This document shows, one piece after another, positions 41,591-59,000 of a stretch of 64,000 nt of DNA (position 1 is its first letter; each line of letters starts with the position of its first letter). The notes under the pieces are model-generated. The model was given only the letters and a program-made list of their open reading frames with translations. It made no database searches and had not been told where the DNA came from. Made by a program: the position numbers and the translations under genes. This DNA is from Aporrectodea caliginosa (lineage: Eukaryota; Annelida; Clitellata; Crassiclitellata; Lumbricidae). The DNA lies in the NCBI GenBank assembly GCA_020284085.1, contig JACEVL010000765.1:164501-228500 (forward strand), written 5' to 3'.

Positions 41591-42188
41591 TGGCTTGGGT
41601 GAGCAGTGTGAACTCCGAAGAAGAGTTTTTACTGGAATGCATTGTGTTATCATGGCACAATTGCATGGTGAGCAGTGGGAACGCAAGCAAACATTTCCAG
41701 AGCAGTGGGAACGCCGTTCCCACAGTTCCCACACCACTTTAAAAGCTGCGTATACGTTAAATTCAGCCGGATCTGAGATCCAGCACCTCTGATTGGAGGG
41801 TCGCCACATGAACCATGAGATCAGCCACAGAAAAGAGTTGATCCGTCAGCTAAATGTGTATCTTTTACAATGATCGAGCATATACACCTTGTTTCACACA
41901 TTCTATGCTTATCAGAATAGCAAATAAGGAATATATGTAGATGAACAATTTAACTCCGGATAATTTCATAGGCGCAACCACCCTATGGGACCCGTGGGAC
42001 GCGTCCCCCAACTTCCCGAACAGGTTGGGACGGTCCCCCCAACTTTTGAAAAATTTGAGGTAAATAAGAGTCGAAAGTGCACTCCATTCGGTATCAAAAT
42101 GCTAGGGGAGCTTACGACCCTCTCCCGTAGGCCTACCCCTAGTCGTTAGGAGCCTCTTGCCGCACTCGCAGTTCCCCCTACTCGGACG
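41591..42188. other. no gene recognised
   Basis: Distal 5' flank of the D unit, followed by a C-rich stretch of unknown nature at 41990-42060. Confidence 0.4.
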
Positions 42189-42379
42189 CAGTGGCGGCAC
42201 TACACCAGGGCAAGCAAGGGCAAATGCCCTGATAAAAAAGCCTGTGCCCTGGTCGTTGCTCTGCCAGAATTTGTGCCCTGCCGAGAATTTATTTGGGGCA
42301 TAAACCGCCCATGCACTGGTTGCTTGTATGATTGCCCTGGCTATTCCCTGGTTGCAAAAAATGTATGGCGCCGCCACTG
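42189..42379. mobile_element. 191-bp hAT-like MITE
   Basis: The termini are CAGTGGCGGC and its inverse GCCGCCACTG. The 8-bp target duplication CTCGGACG is exact at 42181-42188 and 42380-42387. 'tgccctg' words recur inside. It has no coding capacity. Confidence 0.9.
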
Positions 42380-44417
42380 CTCGGACGCTCTAGTAGGTAA
42401 AAAAATCGCTGGCCGTGCTGCCGATGAAATAAAGGGTGAGGCTAAAGCCGCTAAACTCAAGTCTATTAGAACTCATTGCAGAATGTTGCTCTATAATTTC
42501 ACTCTAAAACTTTACTTATCTCGCTTTTTTAAATTCGACTAAGGCTCGCGGTAGAAGTCTAGGAGGACATTTCAATTTTTAATGCTGCGACTGCGAATGG
42601 TGTTCTTCTAAAAACTAAAATCTCAGTGTACTCATATAATAAAGTCATAATTTTTCACAAAATTAGTTGGCTTAAGTACTTTTATATCGAAATCATCGGC
42701 GAAAAATTTGACGTTGTCCGACAAAGTACAAACTCATTGCCATCAGCAGCAACTTTGGAAAACAAGTCGGAAATAAGCACCAATCACGTAAGCCTGACAA
42801 CATTTAATTGGTATCACTGTTAATTAGTAGTTTCTAAGGCTCAGGTGTCAAACAATGATGGGCAAAAAATAACTAAAAAGTTTAAACTTTTACATAAACT
42901 TAATTTTTTTAGCTGAGGATGAAGTTTGACAGGAGAAAAATAGTTTAGAAGGAGTTCTTCTGGAACATGAATCGCTTTCAAATTCGTCTTCTTCGTGTTG
43001 GTCTCAAACGCCACTCCAAGGAACCCGTTCTCTGGTTTGATTCCCATCAGCTCTCCCTTCTTTTCCAAGCAATGGCATAACCTGCTACTAAAACAGTTGC
43101 CTCCGTAACTCACACTGACAACAGGTGGTATTCAACATGCGTCCTCTTCAGAAACAAACGATCTTAGTATTACTCAACGTGCTCCTCTTTAACTGTTAGC
43201 CGCTTAATTTTTGAGTTTGTTATACGCGCTAATGATAAGCGACATCCAGGACGCTGACAGCCATGACCTTTGGCGAACAAATGGGCCCACAGTGCGTCAC
43301 CGGTTGACACCAGCGGTCCAATAAGGATCAACTCTGAATGGGTCCTCGGTTTGGCTGTCCACGTAAAACACCAGTCATACTCTACTCTTATTTGAATTGT
43401 TACAGTCAGTGTCAGTAGCCTAAGCTTGCTCTGATGATCTAATGTCTGCATTTTCTGGCTACTATACGGAGACACGGTAAGGGAATGTACCGCGAAGGGT
43501 ACGGGTTCCATCCTCCACCCACGCGGTCACTGTGTAAGGACCTTTAGTAAGTTCTTCGCTCACAGTTGCTCTGCGCCATCGATGTTCTGTCGTCGCGTGC
43601 ACTTCTTAACTTTGGAAGGAGGGAAATATATCAAATGCAGTTGTATTGTATCGTGTAACACTTTAGATTGGATCAAAATGGGAATGCATTGCTTCTGGGC
43701 CCATATCAGCCACAATACTTGAAGCCAGTGTGTACATATATAGTTCTACATCAAAATTCAGAGTGTGTTTATAATGAAATTCACTGGCTGTCTATTGTTG
43801 CACATATTGTACACGTATCTCTCGTCAAAACCTAAAGTAAGCGGCTCATGATGATTCCTAAGAGGTTCCACAAGTGATCAACTATTGCTGACCCGTGGAA
43901 TGGTTTTGATAATGTCTCTGTCTCAGTGGAAAATATAAATCTCAGTGTAGTGATATAGATTTTCCCGCCATACTCAAAGCAACTACCATGCAAATACCTT
44001 GCAAATACTACATGCAAAAGAAAGATTCGTAGCTCTTTGAAAAAGAGAACACAAAAAAGATTAAAGAGAAGATGGATTTTTAGAGAAAGTATACAGTTTT
44101 CCGAGTTTTCGTATGTCCATGAAAGTCACGAAATGATGAACACTCAAAAAAAGACACTCTTTGCATAAGTGTTTTACTTTAACTTGAATTAACTTGAATC
44201 ATGACCTTAGCATTGAACACAAAGGTTGATTTAGATGCTACAAAAATGTTGAAACAATTGTACAGAAACTCAGTAAATTCTCGGTAAATGTAGCAAGCAG
44301 AAATTTTTTAAATTATCGAACATCAGATCGTAGAAAATGTAACGACTTGGAAGTCTAGAAGTAGGACATTCATTATTTCAAATGTTTCTCAGATTATCAG
44401 ATATTTCTTAATTATGC
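42380..44417. other. 3' flank of tubulin E
   Basis: From 42720 the sequence parallels the D unit (29510-29715, then 30630-30672 and 31070-32526). No gene is recognised. Confidence 0.6.
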
Positions 44418-47229
<2,812 letters not shown>

Positions 47230-47231
47230 TC

Positions 47232-47327
47232 TTGAAGGTTTTGGCTCGGGGTTAGACTTTAAGGCGTCGTTCTGAGCTCACTACAAATCACACAATGTTC
47301 TGTTGGCTACGGTCGGCTATATATCGG
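47232..47327 (-). promoter_or_regulatory. core promoter and 5' UTR of tubulin E
   Basis: TATA-like 'CGATATATAG' (47317-47326, minus strand), the block 'TGAGCTCAGAACGACG' and the leader ending 'ccttcaaga' precede the ATG. Confidence 0.72.
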
Positions 47328-47339
47328 TCTTCGTTGCTA

Positions 47340-47530
47340 TGGCTGCGATCAGACATTCCAAGTCCAATAGCTGAGTATTTGGCTGATAATACATGGGTTG
47401 CTATTAATAGTTGCTAGTAATGCTGAGTCATCGACGAGCTGAGTGTTGTGCTGATTGAATGGGTTACTATTAATAGTATATGGTAAGCTTTGTCGTCGAC
47501 GTTTAGGACTGCAGTGGTTAAATTCAGTCG
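47340..47530. repeat. upstream minisatellite of tubulin E
   Basis: Two to three units of about 66 bp, like those upstream of B, C and D. Confidence 0.65.
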
Positions 47531-48235
47531 GATCCAGCCGGATCTGAGATTGGTCACCTCTCAAATCATGAGATCCGCCACGAAAAGAATTCACCCGTCA
47601 GCTAAAAGTCTTCCTGTTACTATAATCGACTACATGCACATTGTTTCTCACATTTTATGCCTTTCCGAATAGTAAATAGCGAATATATCGAAAATAGATT
47701 CGCATCCTAGGCTTAAGTTTAGACTTTTTAAATTTGGAGATCCAGCGCCTCTGATTGAGCAATTTAACCTCTGCTTTAATACGTCGATGTGCTGTGTGGC
47801 TGCGTTGGAGCATTAGCATGCAAGCACTCAGTGCTTAGGGTTGGTTTATTTATGTCTCAATTGTATAGTCAGTCTTAGTTATTACTGCTAGTCTTAAGTT
47901 TTAGCTTAAGTTTTAGTTCTTATAATGTTTCAGAATAATAGTTTCGGTTTTCATTTCAGTTTTTATGGATGAAATTTAGTTCTAGTTTTAGTTTTAATAA
48001 GTTAATTTCAGTTTTAGCAATTCAATTTTAGTTTAGGTTCTAGAAATTATTTAATTCTATTTTCTAACACAAAAACCAAATATTCAGACTGTTCAATAGT
48101 TTAAGTTAAACGAAGAATCGTTTAGTGTTAAACATACTAAATAATAAACGGCAAATTGTACTTCAAAAGCACCTTCTTCTTCGGTTTTTTTTAAAGTTTC
48201 TTTCGCCTGACATGTTGGTTAGCCATCTATATGTA
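47531..48235. other. no gene recognised
   Basis: Up to about 47790 it matches the C upstream flank. The remaining 0.4 kb, rich in 'agttttagtt', has no counterpart beside the transposon at 20614-24820. Confidence 0.45.
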
Positions 48236-48749
48236 GAAAAAGTGCACTCTACAAATGTTTTTTGGCTAGATATCGTTTTAGTTTTCGTTTGATATATTTT
48301 CGTTTCGTTTCACTTTTTATAGCTGAGAGTTTTGTTTTAGTTTTTGTTTCTATTGCCTGTCTATTTTCGTTTCACTTTCAGTTTTAGTTTACGAGAATGT
48401 TCAATTTTCGTCAATTGCCATTCTCTTATTCGATTTTCGTAACGAAAACACTTTCAGTGCTCTGAAGAAGAGTCGCATGATATTGTATATGTACATAACG
48501 CAAAACACAGAGTATTCAAGAGCCATTTATACCATATAATAATTAAGCGACATATATTGCACTTGTATGCTCTTTGACTGTCAGTCATTAAGGCTTTAAG
48601 AGCAATAGCAACCTACCTGTGCAGACTTATACTGACACCATAATATGAAATTCTATAATATATCATTATATATATATACACATCATAATATGAAATTCAA
48701 TAAAATTATATATTTGTATAATTATTATGATATCAATATAAGGTCTCCA

Positions 48750-48804
<55 letters not shown>

Positions 48805-49036
48805 TATTAGGCTATGTATAACATTATGTTGCGGCGTATTAGTCTAAGGCGAAATTGCTAGAGAGTCCTAAGTGTGACGGTGTGACCTGATTTCTGGCCC
48901 ATGGCCTGATTTCTGTCACCACAGCCTGATTTCTGGCGTCATAGCCTCATTTCTGGCACCATGGGCTGATTTCTGGCCATAACGGCGTATCCTAGAGCCG
49001 CATATGCCAATTTTAGTGCTGCTGATTGTTTATTCC

Positions 49037-49115
<79 letters not shown>

Positions 49116-50545
49116 CTTCGTTTATTGTTTCAAATTCACAAGTAGCCTACGCAGTAGGACTACAATTCATAGTATGAACGGATGACCACAAGTTGTTACA
49201 GGAATCTAATTTAACTGTTTTTGTCAGCCATGCAAGGCGCCCATCACGTGCTACTGCTCGATCGACTGAAAAGGCTGAGTCGACCTTAGGGAGGATACCG
49301 GGAAGCGAACTCCCTCCCCACGCGTTGACTTTAATTTTTTAATTGGGCTTACGAGGTTTTACGCCATGCCAGAGACATCCTGCATTTCTAGGAGCATACG
49401 GGATTTTACGCGACTCTGCATGCCCAGCAGGTTTGAGTACAAATACTGGAGGGATCGTTTCGTTTATTTAACGACGCCGTCATATCGACGATGAAAAGCG
49501 TTCTGGTGGGATCAATTCTGCTGACGATTGTATAGAGTCGATCGAAAGAGTTTTAAAGGTGTGTAATGCTGTCATGAAATTGCGACATCTTACGGCAGCC
49601 AGAGACGTTGCTTTGAGCCTTTGAACGTACATTACATGCATTTCAATTTTGCATAATTGTCTTCCGCTTGATGTCGTGTAAAATATTTCATTATAGGCGG
49701 CGCTATATAAATTCCAGAGTGAATGAATGTCTATCCTGTTGTTGGCGACATCTTACGGAAGCCAGAGACGTTGACTTTGACATGCGTTTCAAGTTCGTAT
49801 AATTGTTGTCCGCATGACGTCATGAGCGTGATTCTTGTAAAACCGAAATGTCTTGATTTATTATTATTCATTTATTATTGGCACTCAAGACACACAACCA
49901 CTGATTACAACGCTTCAACAGCATAATAAAGTAATAAAGAGCGAGAGAGCGAGAGAGCGAGAGAGCGAGAGGGCGAGAGAGCGAGAGAGCGAGAGAGAGA
50001 GAGAGAGAGAGGGGGTTGGAGGAAAATATAAAACTAACGTTAGCCGGAAGGTTCGAGAGATGTAACTAGTGTTAACCGGTACAATACATGTCTGTTTGTC
50101 GCATTTTCACGACATTACGCGTGTTGCAAATTTTCTTAATGCTGATACTAATCATATTGCTCAAGTCTATAGGTTCTCATATAATTCTATCATAAATGGG
50201 TTAATGGAGTCGTTTGGAAGAATTTCACTGTTTAATTCTTTGAAAAACGAGAGGTGCCTATCAAGACCATTGAAACTGATCGATGGCTGTAGAAGGCTTA
50301 AAACGACTACCGTAACGCCTACAGTTTGCCTACACTTGCCACAAGGGGCGTTGTAAACGCCGACGCTGGGTACAGTGACTGCAAACTTACAATGCTCCAC
50401 ACAGTGTCCTGCAGCTAACTGCTAGAAACCCGGTCTGTGGACAGCTCAGGACTCGATTAGGCAGGGAAAATATTGCCAACACTGCTTGGGACCGCTTGGC
50501 CGCGCTCACACGAGGTCGCAAACGTTGGCCGACAAAGTACAGACG
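48236..50545. repeat. segmental duplication X2 (paralogue of 24825-29560)
   Basis: Collinear with X1, but lacking the LINE and having a short 22-bp minisatellite. It contains (TA)n at 48757-48800, a (TAA)n run of about 85 bp at 49037-49116 and a (GA)n/(GAGC)n run at 49938-50020. Similarity to X1 stops abruptly at about 50543. Confidence 0.8.
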
Positions 50546-50548
50546 AGC

Positions 50549-50564
50549 GCCGCGGGAATTCGAT
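50549..50564. other. cloning-vector-like junction sequence
   Basis: The 16 bases GCCGCGGGAATTCGAT equal, to my knowledge, the polylinker edge of a common T-vector. The next bases make GAATTCGATATC, as in another common polylinker. The stretch falls exactly where the similarity of X2 to X1 ends. Confidence 0.4.
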
Positions 50565-53035
50565 ATCGGCTTAATGGGCGGATCTGTGAGGCGTGGCTGT
50601 CTGGGTTACCCTGATGAGTGATAAATAGTTTAAGGGAGATTAATAATTCAAGTGATAATTAGTAATGGTCTTGATTTATAAAATAAAACAAAATGTATTG
50701 GTCTGCCGCCTATAGATACATGCTACTGTGGCATAGCTACACAGTAATGTCAAATGTTGTAGACAGTGTAGTCGGTCTGTAGTTCTTCAGATAATTACTT
50801 CATGAATTTGGCTATGCTAACTTTACTATTCGCAAATGTGTCTATCAAGTCATAAAGTTAAAAAGTTTGGGGCCCTTTGGACCTCGGGCCCATGGACTTT
50901 GTCCACCCTCGGAATATGGTTGTTACACCACTTATTCAAATGTGTTTAGCCGTATTAGCCTATTTCTTAATGTTTAAAGTACCATTCTGAAAGTTCTGTG
51001 TTGATTCACTATAAAAAATGTTTGACGTCAATTTGTATCGAACCCCTCTCCTCCTTGTCAAGAATTGTCAATTTTTTCCAAACCCCTTCCCCTATTTAGT
51101 TGAGATAATTAATGGACGACCCTTATGGATTATAGGCCTATTGGCTGATCTGGATCCATATGGCGTTGGATAACTGATTACCTGCCAACTGATTCCAAGG
51201 TTGACATTTATTTACAGCTGAACTACCACAGCAGTAGCAATATTCATAGGACCGAGACTATCTTGCAATACCGAGACTATCTTGCAATATATTCAAGAAC
51301 GTCACGTAGAACGTGGCTTTGGATAATTGATTGATCTGAAACAACGTCGAAACCAATTCTACTACAAGTCATTATTTATTACTAGCCACAAAAATCTGAA
51401 TGTCAGTGAAAGCGTCGTAAATCTAATCCACATCAAATTATAATCGATTCGTACTCTTCGCGATATCTACTGTAAACCTTTCTATATATACTATTATAAG
51501 CATGCGTCACTGCAAACGTGAGAAAAATCGCCAACTAACGCGATATTGCATTTTGTAGTCAGCCCTCTCTACGGCGATCGGTTCAGGTGCTATTATCAAT
51601 AGGTTGAAGCATCACTATCACTATTCCGTTTATTCATAGTAGTCGAATAGTTTCGCTACATCTTTTTCTGAAGATGCGCTATACAAATACAGTCAATAAA
51701 TTTAAGAGGCCGAAATGTGTAGGCCTATAACAAACAAGAGGTCATTTTGTCAGTTGATCGTTCCGTGTTTAATGAAGAAGAAAAGTCATTGTCCGATTCC
51801 AGTAACAGATTGAAGCAATTGTTGGCTGCAATTCGATCCGTACTACATACCTGAATCGAATAGAAATCATTATAAAAATCTTCAGAAAATCAGATATCTG
51901 AAATTATGCAATAACCCACTACGTCTAACCTACTTAACTTACATAGCAATCAAAGTTTTGATATTTTATCGTCACTTATTTTATACAATCATGTAAATGC
52001 AGTCATTGCAGGTCAAACTGGATAAAGCGTAAGCAAAAGATGCGTGGGCAGTATAACCATTTAACATGAAGCGACGACGTGATGACATTGATGATACTAG
52101 CATTAAAGAAGAAGACATTATCAATCAATCATTTTATGTAGATTGGATCATACATAATGACTTTTATGGTTCACTTTGTGAACTGAAGCGGTTAAATGTC
52201 AATAATATTATCGTCCGTGTCAACATGATCCATAAAAGCGTTTAAGATAATAGTTGTCACATTGTAGTAGTAGTTCTTTCTGTTTAACGACACTGTGTGA
52301 TAGCCAAGATCATTAGCGTCGCCCTCCTCCTTCTGTCACATTGTAATTTTATTGTATTGTATTTATAAATTTATAAAGCGCCTCTCACAGTGAACACCAA
52401 TCAGAGACGCTATATGTAATATATAATGACGTCATAAACAATGCCTTAATAAAGACGTCGTGATGTCGGCGTTGTAGCTGCTGGTGTCGATCGTCTTGCA
52501 CATCGTGGACCAATACATTGTTTCGTTGTGGAAGTCAACGGATTTGCTTCTACGTAAAAATAAAATCAACAGTGGTTCGGTCTCAACGGTGACAGTTGGG
52601 TAATCCCGTTTAAGTTGGTAAATTATTGCACATGGCCAATTTAAAATGGAAGCAGGATTGATGGTAGTTAAGATGGATAATAGGTAGACTGCTTAATTAC
52701 CAACGTCAAGTGCAACACTTAAGATCATCAAATGATCATCAAATTTCTTTTTAGCAGAGTTCAATGCGGTAGTTGTGACGATTACACCCAAGGTGTCCAT
52801 ATCCCTTCCATTAGCGACCGACTCTGAGCAAAGTAATGGCATCCGGCATATAAATCTCATACTATTCATTCATTCACTCATTCATTCATTCACTCGTTAC
52901 GCTTCGCATCTGTTTTCGTTGCCTTTGCATGTGCCCTGTTAAGGGAAGCATTCTACTGAAATGGAAATGATAAAAATTTAAGAATAAACAATCATATAGT
53001 TTTACTTTTATATGTTAGAAGCAACAGTCGATAGA
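50565..53035. other. no gene recognised; repeat remnants only
   Basis: It holds a weak SINE-tail remnant at 52341-52420 and a foldback-family remnant at about 52640-52730 ('gaagcaggattgatggtagtta'). Otherwise it is AT-rich sequence with no supported ORF. Confidence 0.5.
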
Positions 53036-56000
53036 TTATCCCATAGAGAGAAAAGTATCATTATCATCTTGCCTTGACTCTACTGACAAATCAATTAAAG
53101 TGGTATTACCGTTTCTGCATGGACCGTTGTAGTCCACTTTGATGTTGGAGTCGGTCATGCACGCTCTCCTCTCCAGATAACAACGGTTGTCGTAGGTTTT
53201 TCCATCTGTGCCACAGACCGGGGAGAAGGAGTAGGAGGAACAATTCACCTTGCTGCAGACACACACCGGCTGAATCTTCTCATTCAGGGCGCATACTAGA
53301 CCCGATGGACAATCGATGTCAGCACAGGTCAGACCTAAGAGGGCAAACATTAAATTATATTCGCTTTAGATATCTGGGTAGATATAGAGCAGTTCATGAA
53401 ACGCAATAAGGTTGCTCTGTAAATGAAATGCAGCGGAATCCTGAATTTTCCTGTCATTAGGATTTCGATCACCTGGATACAATCAGTCAACCAGAACATT
53501 CACAATTGGTCTGATGTCTATCATAGCACTGGACACCATGATGCTATACTGGACACCACCGGTCTTTCATATACTACTTATAGCCTTTAAACCATTACCA
53601 CATGTCTATACAGATATCGCGACTGACTGTTACATACCCTTCTCGCATATTCCTCTGTAGACCAGCGTAACATTCCTGTTCGTAGTACAAGCCTCCTTCT
53701 GCAGCTCGCATTCGTTGTAGTAAGTGCGACCGTCGCTTCCACAGACCGCATATTGACCATATTGACATTCATCGATGCAGACACACGTTGGCTGATTCTG
53801 CTCATCGATGGCACATCTTTTGTCTGGTGAACAAGACACTCCGTCGCAAACGGAGACTGCAAACAGAAACCAGAACTTAATTGAACTGAGAGGAGCGTCA
53901 TGGAAGAAACTCACGCCGCTATCAAGTCGACAAATTTCCAGGAGTAAATACTGACAATGTAGGTAACGTGGGATGATTTAATTCAGTGTGATATGGTCTA
54001 AAATAATTATGACGTAATTTGTTCAGAATCAGAAACAATAATTTAATTCTATGGAGACTAATGCGACGTAATGTCTCATTATGATATTCTTCTGCGCCGA
54101 TATTCCTCTGTTATTTCGATAGTTCGTCATCTGATTTTGTGACTTTAACCGAAATCCTTATTCATCATCGATCATCGCATTCTTACTGACCTTCGACGCA
54201 TCTGCCATAGTAGAGTCCTTGGATGCTTTGGCTGCTGAGACAGGACTGCTTCCGAAGTTCACAGTAGTTGGCGTACGTTCTGTTGTCACTACCACATACT
54301 CCAGAACCATAGCTGGAACACTTTTCGTTACAGACACAAGTCGGTCGACCATTCGGACCCAAATCGCAATATCTGTCCGATGAACAAACGAAGCCGCTGC
54401 ACGGACTATCTGCGAAAGACAAAGACAGGTCTAAGAAAGTCTTTATAAGACATGAAGAAAATACAAAATTCTAGTAAATAGAACAACAGCTCTTTTTATA
54501 TCATATTCCGTAGGTGAGATTGACGCTTGTAATTCATCTTTAACCCTCGGGCTACCAAGGGGGAGGGTAGTTGCCACCCCCCTACGTTTTTATGCATAAT
54601 TTGTTTTCTCCATATGGAATATAATTTTTGCATTTTAGGTAGCTGTAGCAGATTCATTGGCGCACATTTTGAGGTAAACATCATGGTGGTAGCCCACGCC
54701 ATTCAAAAGTTATACCTGATATACCCGAGGTACCAGGGGGGGTGGATACCACCCCCTTTAGTTTTTCAATTATAGCTTATTGACTATTCTTCCTAGACGA
54801 GAAACAATTATACCATTCTTTAGAGGGAATGCAGGGCTTCATTTGCATACCTACATCTTTGTCTTATGAAAACCGGAAGTGATCAAAAATAAATAATAAT
54901 ACGCGTAATATGCGTGAAAAATGGCTGAATGCAAGCACTCCACCCTTAGTTTATTGTCTGTAGTGTATTCATTTGTCTTCCTGGAAGAGAAAAAAGATAC
55001 CATTCTTTAGAGGGAATGTAGGGCTTCATTTGGATACCTACATCGTTGTCTTTTGAATACCGGAAGTGATCAAAATAAATAATAATACGCGTAATCTGTG
55101 TGAAAATGGCTGAATACAGCATTACAACGTAAACCGATATATATGTATGGATATATATATGTATGGATGTACATGTATACTATATAAACATGTGTAGGGA
55201 TGATTGTGTGTATATTTTATACATAGATTAGTTTCAAAACACACATAATCTTATATTTGTTTATCCAAAAAGTACAAAATGCACGCAATAATATAAAATA
55301 TTGCTAATTAATGGGTTCCGTTGTTAAAAGTGATGTAATTTCGACGTGCATTCATCTTATAATATAAGTCTTAGTTTGTTTACGTTGTCCTTCCTTATGT
55401 TTGTTTGTCTGTTTCTAAAGGCTCCGAAACGGAACGCTTTAGCGATTTGAAAAATCGCACGAAACGTTATTATGCCACGTCTGTTTCAACGCGACTATTT
55501 TCAGCTCGCAATTTTATTTAAACGCTGACATAATAGACATTTTAAACTTCAAAATTATGAGCCTACCTTAATACCAATAACGGAGGCCATTAATATGCAT
55601 ATTTTAACCTCGCTTGAGCGGCGTGACGTAAGAGAAAATGTTGTCTTACGTCACGCGAGGATTAATTAGGCGCAATCGAAATAAAACACGGGCTCCGTTC
55701 CGAAAAATTACGAGCGCTGTAATGGAACACGATCGAGCTTCGTCTACTATTATAATTATTATTTAGCCCGGGGAACAAATAATAGGCCTATATAAGGTAG
55801 AGATAACCTGTGCGGTACTATAATTTTCAATTCATTATTTACTTTAAATTCCGATATAGCCTACGGAAATGTTTATTTTCACCTCTAAATATCGTTGCCA
55901 TTCAGATATGTGGACATTTCAAATATTTGAAGCCTTCAGCATATATAGTAAGTAAGTAAGTAGACTTTAGTTGCAGCCTTTAAAAATTACGCATGGGGAA

Positions 56001-59000
56001 AACCCGGGCAAAGCCGGGTAGAAAAATGCTAGTATAATGTACAACTAAATATACCATTCTGTGCAGAAATGAATGCTGAATCCATTGCTGTATTACAAGT
56101 TACGATATGTGAAACCAAACACGAAATCCCCCCTTGGTAGCCGATGTCACAAAAAAGCTTGGTAGCCCTAGGGTTAAAGGGATCTAAGGATAACCTCGAC
56201 AGAAACAGACATTCAAAATAATATAAGCTGTTGTTGAATCAGCATCCATTTCTCATTTCTCCCACCAAAACCTTCACTCACACACCGTCATCTACCGTAG
56301 GCTCGTCTACACAGGCTTTCCATTCGAAATTGAAGTGTCATCTCTTCAAGAATTCATAACACTGGTTTTAGGTGGTTCAGAAGACGTTTAGTCTGTGTTT
56401 GAACCACTGCATATCCTATAATGCATAAGATCCTCCGCCTTCAAAGCCTTCTCGTCATCAACAAAACCCGTCTGAACATTCACTCTACCAACCCTCTTTG
56501 ATCTCTCTGCCATTTGGACTGGACATCAACCTCTGGAACCCCGTCCCCAATTATACGATGCCACGCTCGTGAACAAACTGGCTTAGGCTTTAGAATTGCG
56601 CCTTAGAAATTTGGAGTTTAGGGTTACGATTATTATTACGATCCATTTAAATAAATAATATGAGTTATAAAAAAACGCTTTGAATAACTAACCTTCTTTG
56701 CACCGTTCATCGCGCAGCACTGTGATATTTTTGTTGGTCAGGCAAGCAGCGGCTGTGAGGAAACATTCGCTACTGTAGGTCTTGTTATCCGTGCCACAGA
56801 CCTCGTTTGATTCGGCGAGGCATTCTTGAGAACAGACGCACATTGGTCGTTTGCGCACATCCTCTACGCAAGTTCGACCGTAGGGGCAATAGGTGCGGCT
56901 GCAGTCAATCTCTGAAAACAAGATAATAACAAAACCGCCCTTCCAATTAAAAACTCGACTGAAACCTCACTCGCGTAATCGGTTATAGACTCCTAATATC
57001 GTCTCCATTGAATTGACAATACGTCTCGGGTTGACCATGAGGTTATGCGATAGTAACTTACAGATTGTCAACCAATAGTTCTGTGATTCATTTCCCCACC
57101 AGGACAGAATTTCTTTTCGGTCAGTGTGAATAACAGAGGTCGAGGGAAAGGACTAGCCAAACGTCTTCTTATGCCAAGGCTAGGAAAATTAAGTCGCTAA
57201 CAATTCGCACCCATGACTTTCTCTAATGACTGTTGTTCTACTTCTTCTTCATTGTAACTTGCCTGCATATTCGACTGATGCGGTTATTACCCTAGCATAG
57301 TTTATTCACAGTAGTGAGACTTACCTTTTTTGCATCCTCCGTAGAATTGTACTTTGATGGAGGTGTTGGTGAGGCAGGCCTCCCTCTGGAGTTCACAGGA
57401 GTTGTTGTATGTCACGTTGTTGCTGCCACAGACCGGATTGTAGGTCTTGGGACAGACTGTGTCACAGACGCACTTGGGTTCTGACTGATTTTCGGAGTCA
57501 CAGTGCTTTCCATCACCACAAAAGATTCCTTCACAATTGGATCCTACAACAACAGCAAAATCAACTATGGCTGAACATGAGACTAGGCGCCTTGCTCTAG
57601 TGCCTTTAAAAGGTGCTTGATCGTAATCGTGAACTCTAAACTTCCAAAGCGCCACTGGAATGTCAAGCGCAGTGCACCAGCTTATTCACGATCGCTGCTT
57701 CCAGTCAGAGGGGTTGTCCAAAAGGGTAGACCAAAGGAGGTCAGAGTCCGGTTGCCAGGTAGTCACTAGTCAGAAGGTGTAGAGTAACTGCTATCGTTCT
57801 TGCTCGAGAATTGAACGGTGGAGGATCAGATGAGTCGGAGTATGAATTCTTGAAGAGGTGAGACTTCAGTTTTGAGTGGAAACTGAAAAGCCCGACTGGT
57901 GATTGATAGAGGCAGACACAAATCGGTCGACCATGAGGCAGAAGTTTGTGGATGATTGACAATGATGGTGTAGGAACAGAAAATTTACGGAATTCAGGAC
58001 ACAGATCATTCCAGAGGCGTGGTGCAGTGTTGGATGTGGCTCGGTTGGAACCTGAGATTGGTAGTGACCGGCGTTCGAGAAAGACTGAGACATGAGGAGG
58101 GTCGGTAGAGCTGGTTGGTTGGAGTTCGCGAAGATATTTGGGAGTATTGTAGTGAGTTGTAGGTTAGTTATAGGAATTTGAAGTGAGATATTTAGACAAT
58201 GGAGTGGTTTGAGGATGGAGTGATATGATGATGTTTGGGCGTTCGGTTGATTGATCTGGCTAATGGGTTTTTGATAAGTTCCAGGCGCTTGAGTTGTGTG
58301 GAATCAAGGATGAGGAAAAGAGAATTGCAGTAATCGAGCTTTGAATGGACAATGGAGGTAGCAATGTTGGAGGCAGTCCTGAAGTCGACCATGGACTGGT
58401 TGCGGCGGAGATCATGGATGTGCATGGAGTAGGAGCGCGAGAGTTTGGAGATATGTTAGAGGAGGAGAGATGTGGATCAAAAGTAATACTGAGGTTAAGG
58501 GCAGGGAAATGGGAGGTGAAGGTAAAAGATGGAGAGTTTGAGGATAGGTGTATGGAAGGGTCAGGGATTTTCTTGATTTGGTCATGAAGACTTATGATGA
58601 TCAATTATGTTTTAAAAGGGCTGAGGCAGAGATGGTTGAACGACATCCATTGAGAGATTACAGTAGGTTAAACACACTGAGTAATTGTGCAATAGAGGTG
58701 GAAAGGGAACTTGGGGAAAATGCTATGTAGTGTTGGGTGTCGTCTGCGTAGAGATGGTGGCCAATAGAGGAGAAATCTATAAGATGGCTGAATGGTGTGG
58801 TATACAAGATGAACAGCAATGAACCCAGGACCCAGGGCATCACAAGAGAGTACGACAGCTTGCGAAACGTGACTGGAGGTTTTAACAGAGACCTCGAAGT
58901 TAGACTGGGACCAAAGTAATGCAGTACCAGATATACACACAATGCTGCTGTAATGTTAACCTATTCAATAGAAGTTAATCTCAACCAAAGTTAGGCGCGT

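Noticed and set aside
42102..42377. 91-residue frame spanning the hAT-like MITE
   Set aside because: It crosses both element boundaries and the target duplication, so it is a chance reading.
53587..53901. Alternative frame across Kazal exon 9
   Set aside because: The Cys-rich frame with matching splice sites is clearly the coding one.
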